NCBI GenBank assembly: GCA_963767715.1
Contig: CAVYFA010000001.1
Span: 682,001-746,000 of the forward strand
Origin: CAVSXS01 sp963767715
Lineage (GTDB): Bacteria > Chloroflexota > Ktedonobacteria > Ktedonobacterales > Ktedonobacteraceae
Direction of reading: 5' to 3'
Length of the DNA stretch: 64,000 bases
In this document: positions 51,183 to 60,415 of the stretch, in pieces
How positions within the stretch are numbered: position 1 is the first letter of the stretch
Layout of the letters: every line of letters begins with the position of its first letter
Made by a program: the position numbers and the translations under genes
The notes under the pieces: model-generated
Databases searched by the model: none
The model's input: the letters and a program-made list of their open reading frames with translations, nothing else
What the model was told of the DNA's origin: nothing

Positions 51183-51821
51183 ATGTCATCGGAGGATATC
51201 TTGAAGGAGGTGGCTGCGGAAGCCTCAGTGTGTGTCAAATGTGACCTCTGCAAAACCCGCACACACGCTGTTCCCGGCGAGGGAAGTCCACATGCCAAAA
51301 TCTTCTTCATTGGCGAAGGTCCCGGTTTTCATGAAGATAAGCAGGGTCGCCCATTTGTGGGCCCCGCCGGACAATTCCTGGATGAACTCCTGGCGAGTAT
51401 TCAATTAAAACGATCCGATGTCTTTATCACGAACGTAGTCAAATGCCGTCCTCCCGGCAACCGCGATCCCCTGCCGGATGAGATTGCTGCCTGCAACGAT
51501 TATCTCCAACGGCAAATCGACGCCATCAATCCACCGGTGATCGTGACGCTGGGTCGCCACTCGATGGCGCAGTTCTTCGGCACCGAGAAGATCAGTGCTA
51601 TTCATGGCCGCGCGCGCAATATCGGCGGCCGTCTCTGCATCGCCATGTATCACCCTGCCGCCGGCCTGCATCAGGCCAGTCTCAAGGACACTATCCGCGC
51701 CGACTTCAAAAAGATTCCCACAATTATCGCGGAAGCCGAGCGCATGAAGGCAGAGGGAAAGCTCAAACAGGAATCTGCGAAGCCGAAACAGGACAATCCA
51801 GAGCAGATGACGATGTTCTAA
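51183..51821 (+). CDS. Uracil-DNA glycosylase, family 4 (iron-sulfur)
   Basis: Removes uracil from DNA in base-excision repair. The 212-residue protein has the Fe-S cysteines CVKCDLC near the N-terminus and further Cys in NVVKCRPPGNRDP and AACNDY. The active-site block is FIGEGPGFHEDKQGRPFVGP with AGQFLDELL, and the second motif is MYHPAAGLHQ. These are family 4 landmarks. A basic and Gln-rich tail ends EQMTMF. AGAGGG precedes the ATG. The MDR gene follows after 16 bases, probably in the same transcript. Confidence 0.92.
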   Translation: MSSEDILKEVAAEASVCVKCDLCKTRTHAVPGEGSPHAKIFFIGEGPGFHEDKQGRPFVGPAGQFLDELLASIQLKRSDVFITNVVKCRPPGNRDPLPDEIAACNDYLQRQIDAINPPVIVTLGRHSMAQFFGTEKISAIHGRARNIGGRLCIAMYHPAAGLHQASLKDTIRADFKKIPTIIAEAERMKAEGKLKQESAKPKQDNPEQMTMF

Positions 51822-51837
51822 ACCAGGAGCAACTACA

Positions 51838-52815
51838 ATGCGTGCAGTAGTCATCACTCACCCAGGCGGCCCGGAAGTGCTGGAAATCCAGGAGATCGAA
51901 ACGCCCGAACCTGAGGGCGATCAGGTGCGCGTGCGCGTACGGGCCTCGGGTATCAATCGCGCCGACCTGCTCCAGCGTGCCGGCGGCTATCCTGCCCCGC
52001 CTGGTTCGCCGTCGAATATACCAGGGTTGGAGTACGCCGGCGAAGTGGATGCTGTCGGGCCAAGGGCGGGCCAGTGGCAGCCGGGCCAGCGCGTGATGGG
52101 GTTGGTTGGAGGTGGTGCGCAGGCGGAATATGTCTTGACGCACGAGGGTCTGCTGGTAGCTATCCCAGATAACCTCGATTTCATCCAGGCCGCCGGTGTG
52201 CCGGAGGCCTTCATGACCGCTCACGACGCCCTGTTCACCCAGGCCGGCCTGCAGATGGGCGAACGTGTCCTCATTCACGCCGTCGGCAGCGGCGTTGGCA
52301 CGGCAGCATTGCAACTGGCACACGCGGTGGGCGCCACGACGTTCGGTACGTCTCGGACGCCCGCCAAGCTGGAAGCGGCAAAAGCATTTGGACTGGACGT
52401 GAGCCTCCAGGATCAAAACTTTTCCGTCGAGATCATGCAGCGCACCAACGGCGAGGGTGTGCACGTCGTAATAGATTTTGTCGGCGCACCCTACCTGGAA
52501 CAGAACCTGCAGGCTATGGCGAACTGGGGCCGCATCGTCAACCTTTCCACGATGGGCGGCCCGCATGCCAATGTGAACCTGGGCATGTTGATGCAGAAAC
52601 GCATCTCGATACGCGGCGTCACGCTGCGTACGCGCACCCTGGAAGAAAAGCTGGCCGTGACGCGCCGCTTCGCCACCAGCGTGCTGCCTCTCCTGGCAAA
52701 TGGCCAGGTCAAGCCGGTTATCGAGCGGGTATATTCGCTGGCGGAGATTGCCGAGGCGCATAAGGCGATGGGGGAGAATCGCAATTTTGGCAAGCTGGTG
52801 CTGAGGGTAGATTAA
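51838..52815 (+). CDS. NAD(P)H quinone oxidoreductase, zinc-independent MDR family
   Basis: 325 residues of the medium-chain dehydrogenase/reductase superfamily. VRASGINRADLLQRAGGYPA and GLEYAGEVDAVG are typical of quinone reductase or PIG3-like members. The nucleotide site reads VLIHAVGSGVGTAALQLAHA, and no zinc-site Cys is present. It likely reduces quinones or enals with NADPH. AGGAG precedes the ATG. Its stop overlaps that of the convergent comB. Confidence 0.88.
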   Translation: MRAVVITHPGGPEVLEIQEIETPEPEGDQVRVRVRASGINRADLLQRAGGYPAPPGSPSNIPGLEYAGEVDAVGPRAGQWQPGQRVMGLVGGGAQAEYVLTHEGLLVAIPDNLDFIQAAGVPEAFMTAHDALFTQAGLQMGERVLIHAVGSGVGTAALQLAHAVGATTFGTSRTPAKLEAAKAFGLDVSLQDQNFSVEIMQRTNGEGVHVVIDFVGAPYLEQNLQAMANWGRIVNLSTMGGPHANVNLGMLMQKRISIRGVTLRTRTLEEKLAVTRRFATSVLPLLANGQVKPVIERVYSLAEIAEAHKAMGENRNFGKLVLRVD

Positions 52816-53565
52816 CTCTTCTCCAGTACCAGCAGCCCGGTCGACTCCTCTCTCCCCACCACAACCGGCACGCTCGTACTCATATTCGTCTGCATACAAA
52901 ATGGTGGGTCGTCCACCAAGGCCAGCCTGGTAGACGGTCAGTGCCGACTCTGCTATTTCAAGTACCCTGGGCGGCTTATAGACTTCGTAAAGCGTAATCG
53001 CAGCCATCGCGCTCTCCCCCAGTTGGATTTCGGGGTACTGACGCTGCAACTCAAGCGCGAGAAAGCCCGCGCATACCGTGTCGTCCAGGGCGAAGTACTG
53101 GAATTCGCCGGAACAGATCAGGTTGATGTTGTTGCTGCCCTGCTCCTGTGCCAGTCTCAGCGCGCGTGCGACGACAGCTTCGGCATTGTACATGCAGCCC
53201 GCGAGCCGCGTAGCCTGCTCAGGGCAGGCGTAGAAGGCGCGTGTGCCGTTTGTGGTGGTCATGATGAGTTCGCGCCCGGTCAGGTCAACCTGCACGAATT
53301 GTGTGGGTGAGTTACCGTAGTCGAAGCCTGGTATCTTCTGGACGTAGCGCTCGCCGCACAGCAGGCGACCAGGGATAATACGAGCGGCCTGCTGTGCCTG
53401 CTCAATTGTGCCTGCCACCAGTACGCGAGCCGCGCCCCGGTCGAACATGACCGCCATAGAAGTCGTAGCGCGAATGACATCGATCACGATGTAGATGTCA
53501 TTCGCGCTGGAAGCTTCGGTCACGATGGACAATGGAGTGAAAAAGACGCCTGTGTGCAAATTCAA
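52812..53565 (-). pseudogene. 2-phosphosulfolactate phosphatase-like (ComB), frameshifted
   Basis: From a TTG at 53565 the frame gives VFFTPLSIVTEASSANDIYI, VIDVIRATTSMAVMFD, then LICSGEFQYFALDDTVCAGF and LTVYQAG. The next expected part, LVDDPPFCMQTNMSTSVPVV, lies in another frame from about 52926 and stops at 52812. As written, the first frame instead reads through the antisense of the neighbouring gene for hundreds of residues, which is an artefact of the shift. ComB homologues remove phosphate from 2-phosphosulfolactate; substrate here is unproven. Confidence 0.75.
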
Positions 53566-53574
53566 GCTATTTCC

Positions 53575-55260
53575 CTATTTCCCCAGCTTCTTCTCCCGCT
53601 CCATCTCCCTCAACTCCACCCTGCGAATCTTCCCTGAAATCGTCTTGGGCAGCGTTTCCACGAACTCGATCTCGCGTGGATACTTGTAGGGTGCTGTGAC
53701 GCGCTTGACGTGCTCCTGCAATTCGCTGGCCAGTTCAGGAGAAGCCGTATAGCCGGGGGCCAGGATCACGTAGGCTTTCACGATTTCGCCGCGCATCTCG
53801 TCCGGGCTGGCGATCACCGCTGATTCGGCCACGGCAGGATGTTCTTTGAGCGCGCTCTCCACCTCGAACGGGCCAATGCGGTAGCCAGCGCTGATGATCA
53901 CATCGTCGGCGCGGCCCACGAACCAGAAGTAGCCATCCTCGTCCTTGTAGGCGCGGTCACCGGTGATGTACCACTCGCCGCGTACGCAATTCTGCGTGGC
54001 TTCCGGGTTGCGCCAGTACTCACGGAACATCCAGGTGGGGCGCTGCGGCTTGATCTTAACCGCAATGTCGCCCTCCTTGTTCGGTGGTAGTTCGCTGCCA
54101 TCGTGATCGATGACGCTTACATCGAAGCCGGGGGAGGGCTTACCCATCGAGCCAGGCTTGACTTCGATCGGCGGGAAATTGGCGCACAGCAGCACGGTCT
54201 CCGTCTGGCCGTAGCCATCGCGAATGGTCATACCCGTCGCATCCTCCCAGATCTTGATGACCTCAGGATTAAGTGGCTCGCCTGCCCCCACGCAGTGTCG
54301 TAGTGCCTTCGGTGGGTTGGCCTTCATATAGGCCATCGGCTCGTCGAGTACCATCATGCGATAAGCCGTCGGCGGGGCACAGAGCGTGGTGATGGGGTAC
54401 TTGTTCATCATCTCCAGCGTTTCGATGGCGTTGAACTTGCCGCGCGCATCCTGGATGAACATGGCCGCGCCCATCACCCAGGGGCCAAACAGGTTACTCC
54501 ACGCGGCTTTCGCCCAGCCCATTTCTGAGAGATTCCAGTGCAGGTCGTCCTCGTGCAGGTCGAGCCAGTATTTGCCGGTGATGGTGTGGCCGATGGGGTA
54601 GCTGGCGTGCGTATGCAGCACCATCTTGGGGTAGCCGACCGTGCCGGAGGTGAAGTAGACCAGGCAAGGGTCGTCGCTGCGCGTCTTAGGCCCGCTGAAT
54701 TCCGGAGATGCCTCGCCGACAATCTGGTGATAGTTCGTCCAGTTTTCGCGCCCGGCTGCGTCAGCGCTGCTGTCAACCAGGATAGTGTACTTGACGCTGG
54801 GGCACTCAGCGCGTACCTGGTCAAACTTCGCTGCGCCTTCGCTGTCAGTAATGAATGCGGCCGCCTCGGCGATTTCCGCGCGGAACTGGATGTCTTTAGG
54901 CGTCAGCAGTGTGGTGCAGGGGATAGGAATCGCGCCGATCTTCATGAAGCCCAGCACGCTCTCCCACCATTCAGGCACGCGCGGCAGCATCACCAGTACG
55001 CGGTCGCCTTTCTGAATGCCCAGGCCGGCAAAGGCGTTGGCTGCCCGACTCGAATATTCTGCGAAATGGGCAAAGGTAAGCCCGCGCTCCTCGCCGTACT
55101 GCCCGATCCACAACATGGCGGGCTTATTGGGATCGCTGGCCCATTTGCCAATTACATCGCTAGCGAAATTAAAATATTCGGGGACTTCGAGATGAAAATT
55201 GCGCCGTTCGGCCTCGTAATCGGTCATATGCGGCGTTCGAGATGTGGGAGTCTGTGGCAT
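53575..55260 (-). CDS. Acyl-CoA synthetase (AMP-forming, medium-chain type)
   Basis: 561 residues from the ATG at 55260 (AAGGAG 9 bases upstream). It activates an acid to its CoA ester through an acyl-AMP. Landmarks: YFTSGTVGYPKMVLHTHASY (P-loop), RDGYGQTETVLLCANFP, ITGDRAYKDEDGYFWFVGRA, DDVIISAGYRIGPFEVESAL and KTISGKIRRVELRE with the catalytic Lys. The pattern is closest to ACSM/butyrate-type enzymes. comB starts 9 bases after its stop on the same strand. The frame extends 51 codons upstream without a ribosome site. Confidence 0.9.
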   Translation of the reverse strand: MPQTPTSRTPHMTDYEAERRNFHLEVPEYFNFASDVIGKWASDPNKPAMLWIGQYGEERGLTFAHFAEYSSRAANAFAGLGIQKGDRVLVMLPRVPEWWESVLGFMKIGAIPIPCTTLLTPKDIQFRAEIAEAAAFITDSEGAAKFDQVRAECPSVKYTILVDSSADAAGRENWTNYHQIVGEASPEFSGPKTRSDDPCLVYFTSGTVGYPKMVLHTHASYPIGHTITGKYWLDLHEDDLHWNLSEMGWAKAAWSNLFGPWVMGAAMFIQDARGKFNAIETLEMMNKYPITTLCAPPTAYRMMVLDEPMAYMKANPPKALRHCVGAGEPLNPEVIKIWEDATGMTIRDGYGQTETVLLCANFPPIEVKPGSMGKPSPGFDVSVIDHDGSELPPNKEGDIAVKIKPQRPTWMFREYWRNPEATQNCVRGEWYITGDRAYKDEDGYFWFVGRADDVIISAGYRIGPFEVESALKEHPAVAESAVIASPDEMRGEIVKAYVILAPGYTASPELASELQEHVKRVTAPYKYPREIEFVETLPKTISGKIRRVELREMEREKKLGK

Positions 55261-55581
55261 GCTTCGACGCTCCTTCTGCTTAAATAACTTTGGTTGTTCA
55301 TAGTATATCGCACCGGTGAGGCGAGCGTCGAGGGCGCGACATCGGAGAAATTCGTGCGGATATCGCGTATAATGGTTATATATCGACAGTTTGAAATGAG
55401 GGGTACTACCCATGGCACGCAGTCCCTGCTAACTTGACACTGTCCAACAAACGCTAAGGCTCTCAGGCAAATGCGAGCCCCTCCTCCATTCGTCAGCCAT
55501 CGCTGATCCAGTTCATCGTGCCCGCGCGCCCCCTCTCGAACATGTGATTTTCCCCTTCTCTTACTCTCCCGTTGGTAACAC

Positions 55582-56868
55582 ATGTTCAGAGAGGATTACC
55601 TACCCATGATCAAGCATCGCATGCTCTTGAGCCTAAAACGTACAGGGCGCACCTCATTGTTGCGCCTCACCCTCATCAATATGGGATTACTGGATGAACT
55701 ACTTTCGGGCTTCACTATCATCGGCCTGCCATTGCTGCGCAGGCAGCTCGGATTGAGCTATGGGCAGATAGGGCTGCTGTTCAGTGTTGCTGCCGTCGCA
55801 GGTGTGATGATCGAACCGGCCATATACCTGGTAAGTGATCGCAGCTCCAGACGCTGGTGGATTCTGGGCGGCCTGTTCGGCCTCGCTCTGACCGATGCGC
55901 TTTCGGGCAGCATTCCCACGTTTCCCATTTTATTGTTCGCCTTTTTCCTGTCCTATCCCTCAAATGGAGCGGCTATTAACCTTTCGCAACTGGTCTTGAT
56001 CGATGGTGCCCCACATCAGAGTACTCGCACGATGACGCGCTGGACGATGCTGAGCAGCATCGGTGACCTGCTCGCACCTCTGGCCGTAACAGTCATCCTT
56101 GCCGCAGGTCTGGGCTGGTCTGGACTGCGCTGGATTTCCGCTACATGCTGGCTGGTAGTAGCGCTCATCATTCTGCCCCAACGCTTTCCAAAGCGAGTGA
56201 TTTCGTATAGTCGCAAAAGCGATGCCGGTGAGGTCAAAAGCGAGCAAAGCGGTGAAAAGGAGCCTGGCGAAGCGGGTCGAAATGATGATCAAGCTACTGT
56301 GAGTATCCTACAAGGTCTGCGCCAGGGCTTGCGCGATACCGTCCTGTTGCGCTGGGCTGCACTGGATGTCTTAACAGCCATGCTCGATGAAATCTTTCTG
56401 ACCTTCGCCATTCTCTATATGCGCGATGTGTTGCACGCCAGCGCGCCACTCATCGGCCTGATTGTGGCATTACAGATGATTGCGGGTTTTCTCGGCTTGC
56501 TCGCCCTGGATCGACTGCTTAAGCGGGTCTCGCCTGTACGCCTGCTCGTGATTGCGTCCTGGCTGGCACTGATCGGCATCGTCGGATTGCTCGCAGTGCA
56601 TACGCTCTGGTTTGCTGCGCTTTCGCTCTTCGTAACCGGCCTGGGCAGCGCCTGTCTCTATCCAATCGTGGCGGCGCAGGCCTTCAATCGACAGCCGGGC
56701 CGTTCCGGTACGGTAGCCGCCATTGTTCAGCTTGGCAAGCCCTTCGATATTGTACTGCCCGGTATCGTTGGCTTGATTGCCGGACAGTTTGGCCTGCTGG
56801 CAAGCCTGGGGTTTCTGGGAATCGCGCCGGTGCTATTCCTGGTATTGGCGCCGAGAAAAGCTTCCTGA
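55582..56868 (+). CDS. MFS transporter
   Basis: 428 residues with about twelve membrane helices in two halves joined by a charged loop of about 50 residues (RKSDAGEVKSEQSGEKEPGE). The loop after helices 2-3 has DRSSRRWWILGG, a variant of the MFS DRxGRR motif, and LDRLLKRVSP is its second-half counterpart. The substrate is unknown. A second ATG at 55606 is 11 bases after AGAGAGG and may be the true start. Confidence 0.78.
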   Translation: MFREDYLPMIKHRMLLSLKRTGRTSLLRLTLINMGLLDELLSGFTIIGLPLLRRQLGLSYGQIGLLFSVAAVAGVMIEPAIYLVSDRSSRRWWILGGLFGLALTDALSGSIPTFPILLFAFFLSYPSNGAAINLSQLVLIDGAPHQSTRTMTRWTMLSSIGDLLAPLAVTVILAAGLGWSGLRWISATCWLVVALIILPQRFPKRVISYSRKSDAGEVKSEQSGEKEPGEAGRNDDQATVSILQGLRQGLRDTVLLRWAALDVLTAMLDEIFLTFAILYMRDVLHASAPLIGLIVALQMIAGFLGLLALDRLLKRVSPVRLLVIASWLALIGIVGLLAVHTLWFAALSLFVTGLGSACLYPIVAAQAFNRQPGRSGTVAAIVQLGKPFDIVLPGIVGLIAGQFGLLASLGFLGIAPVLFLVLAPRKAS

Positions 56869-56964
56869 CCACCTTGCCTTGAAGAGGCGATGTGAACATG
56901 TTACCATTGTTTTAGGCAAAAGCTGCGGATACGATCAAAATGATCCGAAAAGCGCTTGGGTACC

Positions 56965-57195
56965 ATGCCAGAAACACAGGAACAATGGTATAACCGGCAA
57001 GCGATAGAGCGCCTTGCTCAACATATTCCGTTTGAACGCGATTCAGCCAGTAAAGCAGAGCAAATCGAGATGCTGCGTGGACTGGTCCTGCGACATGGGC
57101 GAGATATAGACCCTGAGCTTTTCGGCTTCGAGGCCCGCAGTGAACTCGTCCGCCTGGGCCTGTGGAACCGCATTGGGCCCGAACATTCACCCTGA
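56965..57195 (+). CDS. Small hypothetical protein
   Basis: A 76-residue, charged, helical protein (EQWYNRQAIERLAQHIPFER; KAEQIEMLRGLVLRHGRDID) ending LWNRIGPEHSP. I recognise no family. The composition is protein-like and the frame ends well before proline dehydrogenase, on the same strand. The ribosome site is weak. Confidence 0.45.
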   Translation: MPETQEQWYNRQAIERLAQHIPFERDSASKAEQIEMLRGLVLRHGRDIDPELFGFEARSELVRLGLWNRIGPEHSP

Positions 57196-57318
57196 CCTGC
57201 CTGCAAATAAGCGTAGGATCACGCTGTATCGTGTAAATAATAGGAGGTCAAATCCTGACGAGAGTTTGTGCTATCATATAGCGAGACATAGTTATTGTTG
57301 TGTTCAACAAGAGGTGCG

Positions 57319-58233
57319 ATGATGCTCAAAGGTACACTGCTGTATCTGGCTCAGAATGAAGGTTTGCGGGATTTTGTGGTGCGTAATCGTGTGACGCGTG
57401 GCGTTTCCCGGCGCTTTGTCGCCGGTGAGAAGCTGGACGACGCCATCGACGTTGCACGCGTTCTCAACCAGCGTGGAATGCATGTCTCGCTCGACCATCT
57501 GGGTGAAAACGTGTCGGAAACGAAAGAGGCGCAGGCGGCGGCGCGGGATTATATTACCATTCTTGATCGAATTAAGCAGACGGGGGTCGATGCCAATATT
57601 TCCATCAAGCTGACCGCCCTGGGTCTTGATATTTCGCAAGAGTTATGCGAGCAGGATGTGATTCGCATCCTCGAGCACGCCGGGCAGTTTCGTATATTCG
57701 TGCGCATTGATATGGAAGGCTCGGCCTATACTGAACGGACGGTAGACATAACCTTACGCATGCACCAGCGCTTCGAACATGTAGGAACGGTCATCCAATC
57801 CTGCCTGTATCGCAGCAAGCAGGATGTGGAGCAACTGATCGCGCAGGGCGTGCGCGTGCGTCTTGTGAAAGGCGCTTACAAGGAGCCGCGTTCGGTGGCG
57901 TTCCAGCAGAAAAGCGAAGTCGATCACAACTATGTGCGGCTGATGATGCCCCTGCTCTTACATGGCAACTACCCCGCCTTTGCGACGCACGACGAGGCTA
58001 TCATCAACGCCACCTGTAAATACGCGCGGGAAAACGGCATCGATAAATCGGTGTTTGAGTTCCAGATGTTGTACGGCATTCGCCGGGACCTGCAAGAGAA
58101 ACTGGTGAAGCAGGGCTATAACGTGCGCATCTATGTCCCCTATGGCTCGCAGTGGTATCCCTACCTGATGCGCCGCATGGCCGAACGCCCCGCCAATCTG
58201 ATGTTCGTGATGAGCAACGTGGTGCGACGCTAG
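57319..58233 (+). CDS. Proline dehydrogenase
   Basis: A monofunctional FAD enzyme of 304 residues that oxidises proline to pyrroline-5-carboxylate. The TIM-barrel strands are intact: VSLDHLGENVSETKEA, ISIKLTALGLDIS, FVRIDMEGSAYTERT, VRLVKGAYKEPRSVAF, FEFQMLYGIRRDLQEKLV and VRIYVPYGSQWYPYLMRRMA. I chose the ATG at 57319 after AAGAGGT. The pyrroline-5-carboxylate dehydrogenase partner is not in the window. Confidence 0.92.
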   Translation: MMLKGTLLYLAQNEGLRDFVVRNRVTRGVSRRFVAGEKLDDAIDVARVLNQRGMHVSLDHLGENVSETKEAQAAARDYITILDRIKQTGVDANISIKLTALGLDISQELCEQDVIRILEHAGQFRIFVRIDMEGSAYTERTVDITLRMHQRFEHVGTVIQSCLYRSKQDVEQLIAQGVRVRLVKGAYKEPRSVAFQQKSEVDHNYVRLMMPLLLHGNYPAFATHDEAIINATCKYARENGIDKSVFEFQMLYGIRRDLQEKLVKQGYNVRIYVPYGSQWYPYLMRRMAERPANLMFVMSNVVRR

Positions 58234-58245
58234 CCTGGGTTGATC

Positions 58246-59085
58246 CTACACGGAAATAAGAGGCACCGCCAGGAGCGCCAGTACAATTCCCGCCGCTTGA
58301 ATGCGCGTCATCCGTTCGTGCAGAAAGATGGCGGCCAGGATCACCGTCGCTGCCGGGTAGAGCGAGGCGAGCACTGCGGCGACATCGAGGCGACCTGTGT
58401 GGGCCGCCAGGACGAAGAAGGCGTTGCCCATCGCATCCAACACCCCGGCGATCAGCACAAGCGGTATAAGCGAGCGCTTGGGGAGCGTCTGCTGCCCCCG
58501 CACGCGCACGACGATGAACAGGAAGATCACCGCGGAGAAGCGTGCTACCGCCAGCGGCCAGAAGGTTGAGTCGTGATTGACCCTGCTAATGAGAATGAAG
58601 AAGGTGCCGAAGCCACAACCGGCCAGCAGCGCCAGTCCGATACCCTCCGGGCGCCCTTTTGTTCCTTCGGGACGCGAAATAAGGGCGATGGCGATCAGTG
58701 CGAGGAGAAAGCCCGCGACCTGGAGCCAGTCGGGCAGGCCCGCGATCAGTATGTTGAAGAGGACGGGCAGCGCGGCCGTCATCACCGCCGAAACGGGGGC
58801 CGCAATACCCATGCGCCCGCTGGACAGCGCCTGGTAAAACGCAGCCAGCCCGATCGCTCCCGCTAACCCGGCCACAGCGCCCCACATGATGTCGAGCGCG
58901 GAGGGAAGTTGCTCTCTACCCAGCAGGGCCAGCGCGACCAGCAGCACGAAACCGGCGGCGTACGCGGCGATGATGACGCTGGAAGGATTGGCCCGGCGGG
59001 ATGCGAGTCCCCCGCTGAAATCGCCGCTGCCCCAACAAAGGGACGCGGCGAGGCCGAAAATAACGGTGAGGAGCGCGCTGCTCAT
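58246..59085 (-). CDS. EamA/DMT-superfamily transporter
   Basis: 279 residues with ten membrane helices in two EamA repeats (GLAASLCWGSGDFSGGLASR in the first; LDAMGNAFFVLAAHTGRLDV in the second, with LASLYPAATVILAAIFLHER typical of the family). It exports or imports a small metabolite; the substrate is unknown. I chose the ATG at 59085 because AAGGA lies 7 bases upstream. The longer frame would run across an inverted repeat. Confidence 0.85.
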   Translation of the reverse strand: MSSALLTVIFGLAASLCWGSGDFSGGLASRRANPSSVIIAAYAAGFVLLVALALLGREQLPSALDIMWGAVAGLAGAIGLAAFYQALSSGRMGIAAPVSAVMTAALPVLFNILIAGLPDWLQVAGFLLALIAIALISRPEGTKGRPEGIGLALLAGCGFGTFFILISRVNHDSTFWPLAVARFSAVIFLFIVVRVRGQQTLPKRSLIPLVLIAGVLDAMGNAFFVLAAHTGRLDVAAVLASLYPAATVILAAIFLHERMTRIQAAGIVLALLAVPLISV

Positions 59086-59111
59086 GGATCTATCCTTGAA
59101 TGGTTGAAGCA

Positions 59112-59161
59112 TGGCGACCGCGAGGATGGCACCCTCTTGGGCGCCATCCTCGCGGTCGCCA
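59112..59161. repeat. 19-bp perfect inverted repeat between divergent genes
   Basis: TGGCGACCGCGAGGATGGC (59112-59130) is the exact reverse complement of 59143-59161 around a 12-base spacer that itself has a CCC/GGG pairing. It lies in the promoter region between the EamA gene and the gamma carbonic anhydrase gene. Confidence 0.75.
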
Positions 59162-59225
59162 GAAACGTTATAATACAATGACACGATAACAAACCCCATT
59201 ATATAACATGAAAGAGGTAGCTATC

Positions 59226-59745
59226 ATGCCCGTATACCCGTTTCAGGGGCGTATGCCAACCATCGCGGACGATGTCTTTATCGCGCCCGGAGCCATGATT
59301 ATCGGCGATGTGACCATACACGCAAGGGGCCAGCATCTGGTACAACGCGGTCGTGCGCGGCGATACGGCCTCCATAGTGATCGGCCGCCGCACAAATATC
59401 CAGGATAACTGCACGCTGCACGTCGATGCCGACGCGCCACTCACCATCGGCGACGACTGCACGGTCGGGCATGGCGCGGTGGTGCATGGCGCGACGGTGG
59501 GGGATCGCGTACTGGTAGGTATGCAGGCCGTTGTGCTATCCCACGCCCGTGTTGGTGAGGGTACCATTATCGGTGCCTGCGCGCTGGTGAGCGAGCACAA
59601 GGAAATACCGGAGGGCCTGCTCGCGCTCGGCATCCCTGCCAGGGTCGCGCGCCCCCTGAAGCCGGAAGAGGCCGCGCATATCATTTCGAGCGCGCAGGGC
59701 TACCACGAGCGTGCCAGGCTGCATCAGAGATCAATAAATTCGTAG
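59226..59745 (+). pseudogene. Gamma-carbonic-anhydrase-like hexapeptide protein, frameshifted
   Basis: The first frame (AAGAGGT before ATG 59226) reads FQGRMPTIADDVFIAPGAMI and IGDVTIHA, then is lost. The next residues, ASIWYNAVVRGDTASIVIGR, are one base out of phase and the new frame runs to 59745 through NIQDNCTLHVD, TVGHGAVVHGATVGDRVLVG and MQAVVLSHARVG. The metal-ligand histidines of the left-handed beta-helix are present. One extra G in an AGGGGCC run at about 59325 explains the break, which could be a sequencing error. About 172 residues if repaired. Confidence 0.85.
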
Positions 59746-59789
59746 GGAGCCGCTCATGAAGCTCTATAGTGCCACCGGAGATACTCTCT

Positions 59790-60381
59790 ATGCGTATCGA
59801 TAAAGCAGCGTGGAAAGAGGCCGCATGGGTTTTTCTGCTGAGCCGCCTGGTGATCATTGTGCTGACCTACGTCGGGAGCGGACGCTTGCCTCTGGCAGGG
59901 CAGAGCGGGCTGCATAACTGCGGGCTGAGCCTGAACGACTGTTTTCTGTCATGGCTACACTATGGGAAATCCGATGCTCTTCAGCGTCGCGGAAGCGGCA
60001 ATCTGGCACCGTCCTTTTGTCCCGCCGTGGGTGGGATTCTACTATAGTATCAGGGCATTCTTTGTTCCACCAGCGCCGAACGTCTTGAACGTTATGGATC
60101 TCAGCTTCACCGTTATTCCTATGATTGTGCTTGTTCTAAGCTGGTGCCGCCTGCCGCTGCACTATAACCTCTTCGCCCTGGTCATGATTATCTTCCCGCT
60201 CTGCTACATCCAGGGCACAACGCTGACGGCCGTGCCGCGTTACATGAGCGTTATTTTTCCGCTCATCGTCGGTATTGCAGCCTGGAAACGCGCCCGCGTC
60301 GATATGCTCTACCTGGCGTTTGCGCTGCCGCTTTTTGCGTACAATGTGATCCTCTTTGTCAATCACTACTGGGTAGCCTGA
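59790..60381 (+). pseudogene. Mannosyltransferase-like (PIG-V type) membrane protein with internal deletion
   Basis: The start (GGAG before ATG 59790) reads EAAWVFLLSRLVIIVLTYVG and LNDCFLSWLHY, the first helix and luminal loop of a multi-helix glycosyltransferase. It then joins, in another frame, GNPMLFSVAEAAIWHRPFVP and the C-terminal helices (TAVPRYMSVIFPLIVGIAAW) ending at 60381. About 200 central residues are missing at the junction near 59960. This is a deletion, not a single-base error. Confidence 0.65.
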
Positions 60382-60415
60382 TAGTGTACCCGGAGTTGTC
60401 AAGTGGAAGGCGCTC

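Noticed and set aside
51763..53565. A 600-codon open frame on the minus strand
   Set aside because: Only its first ~210 codons are comB; the rest is the antisense of the MDR reductase and uracil-DNA glycosylase genes, opened by a single-base frameshift near 52926.
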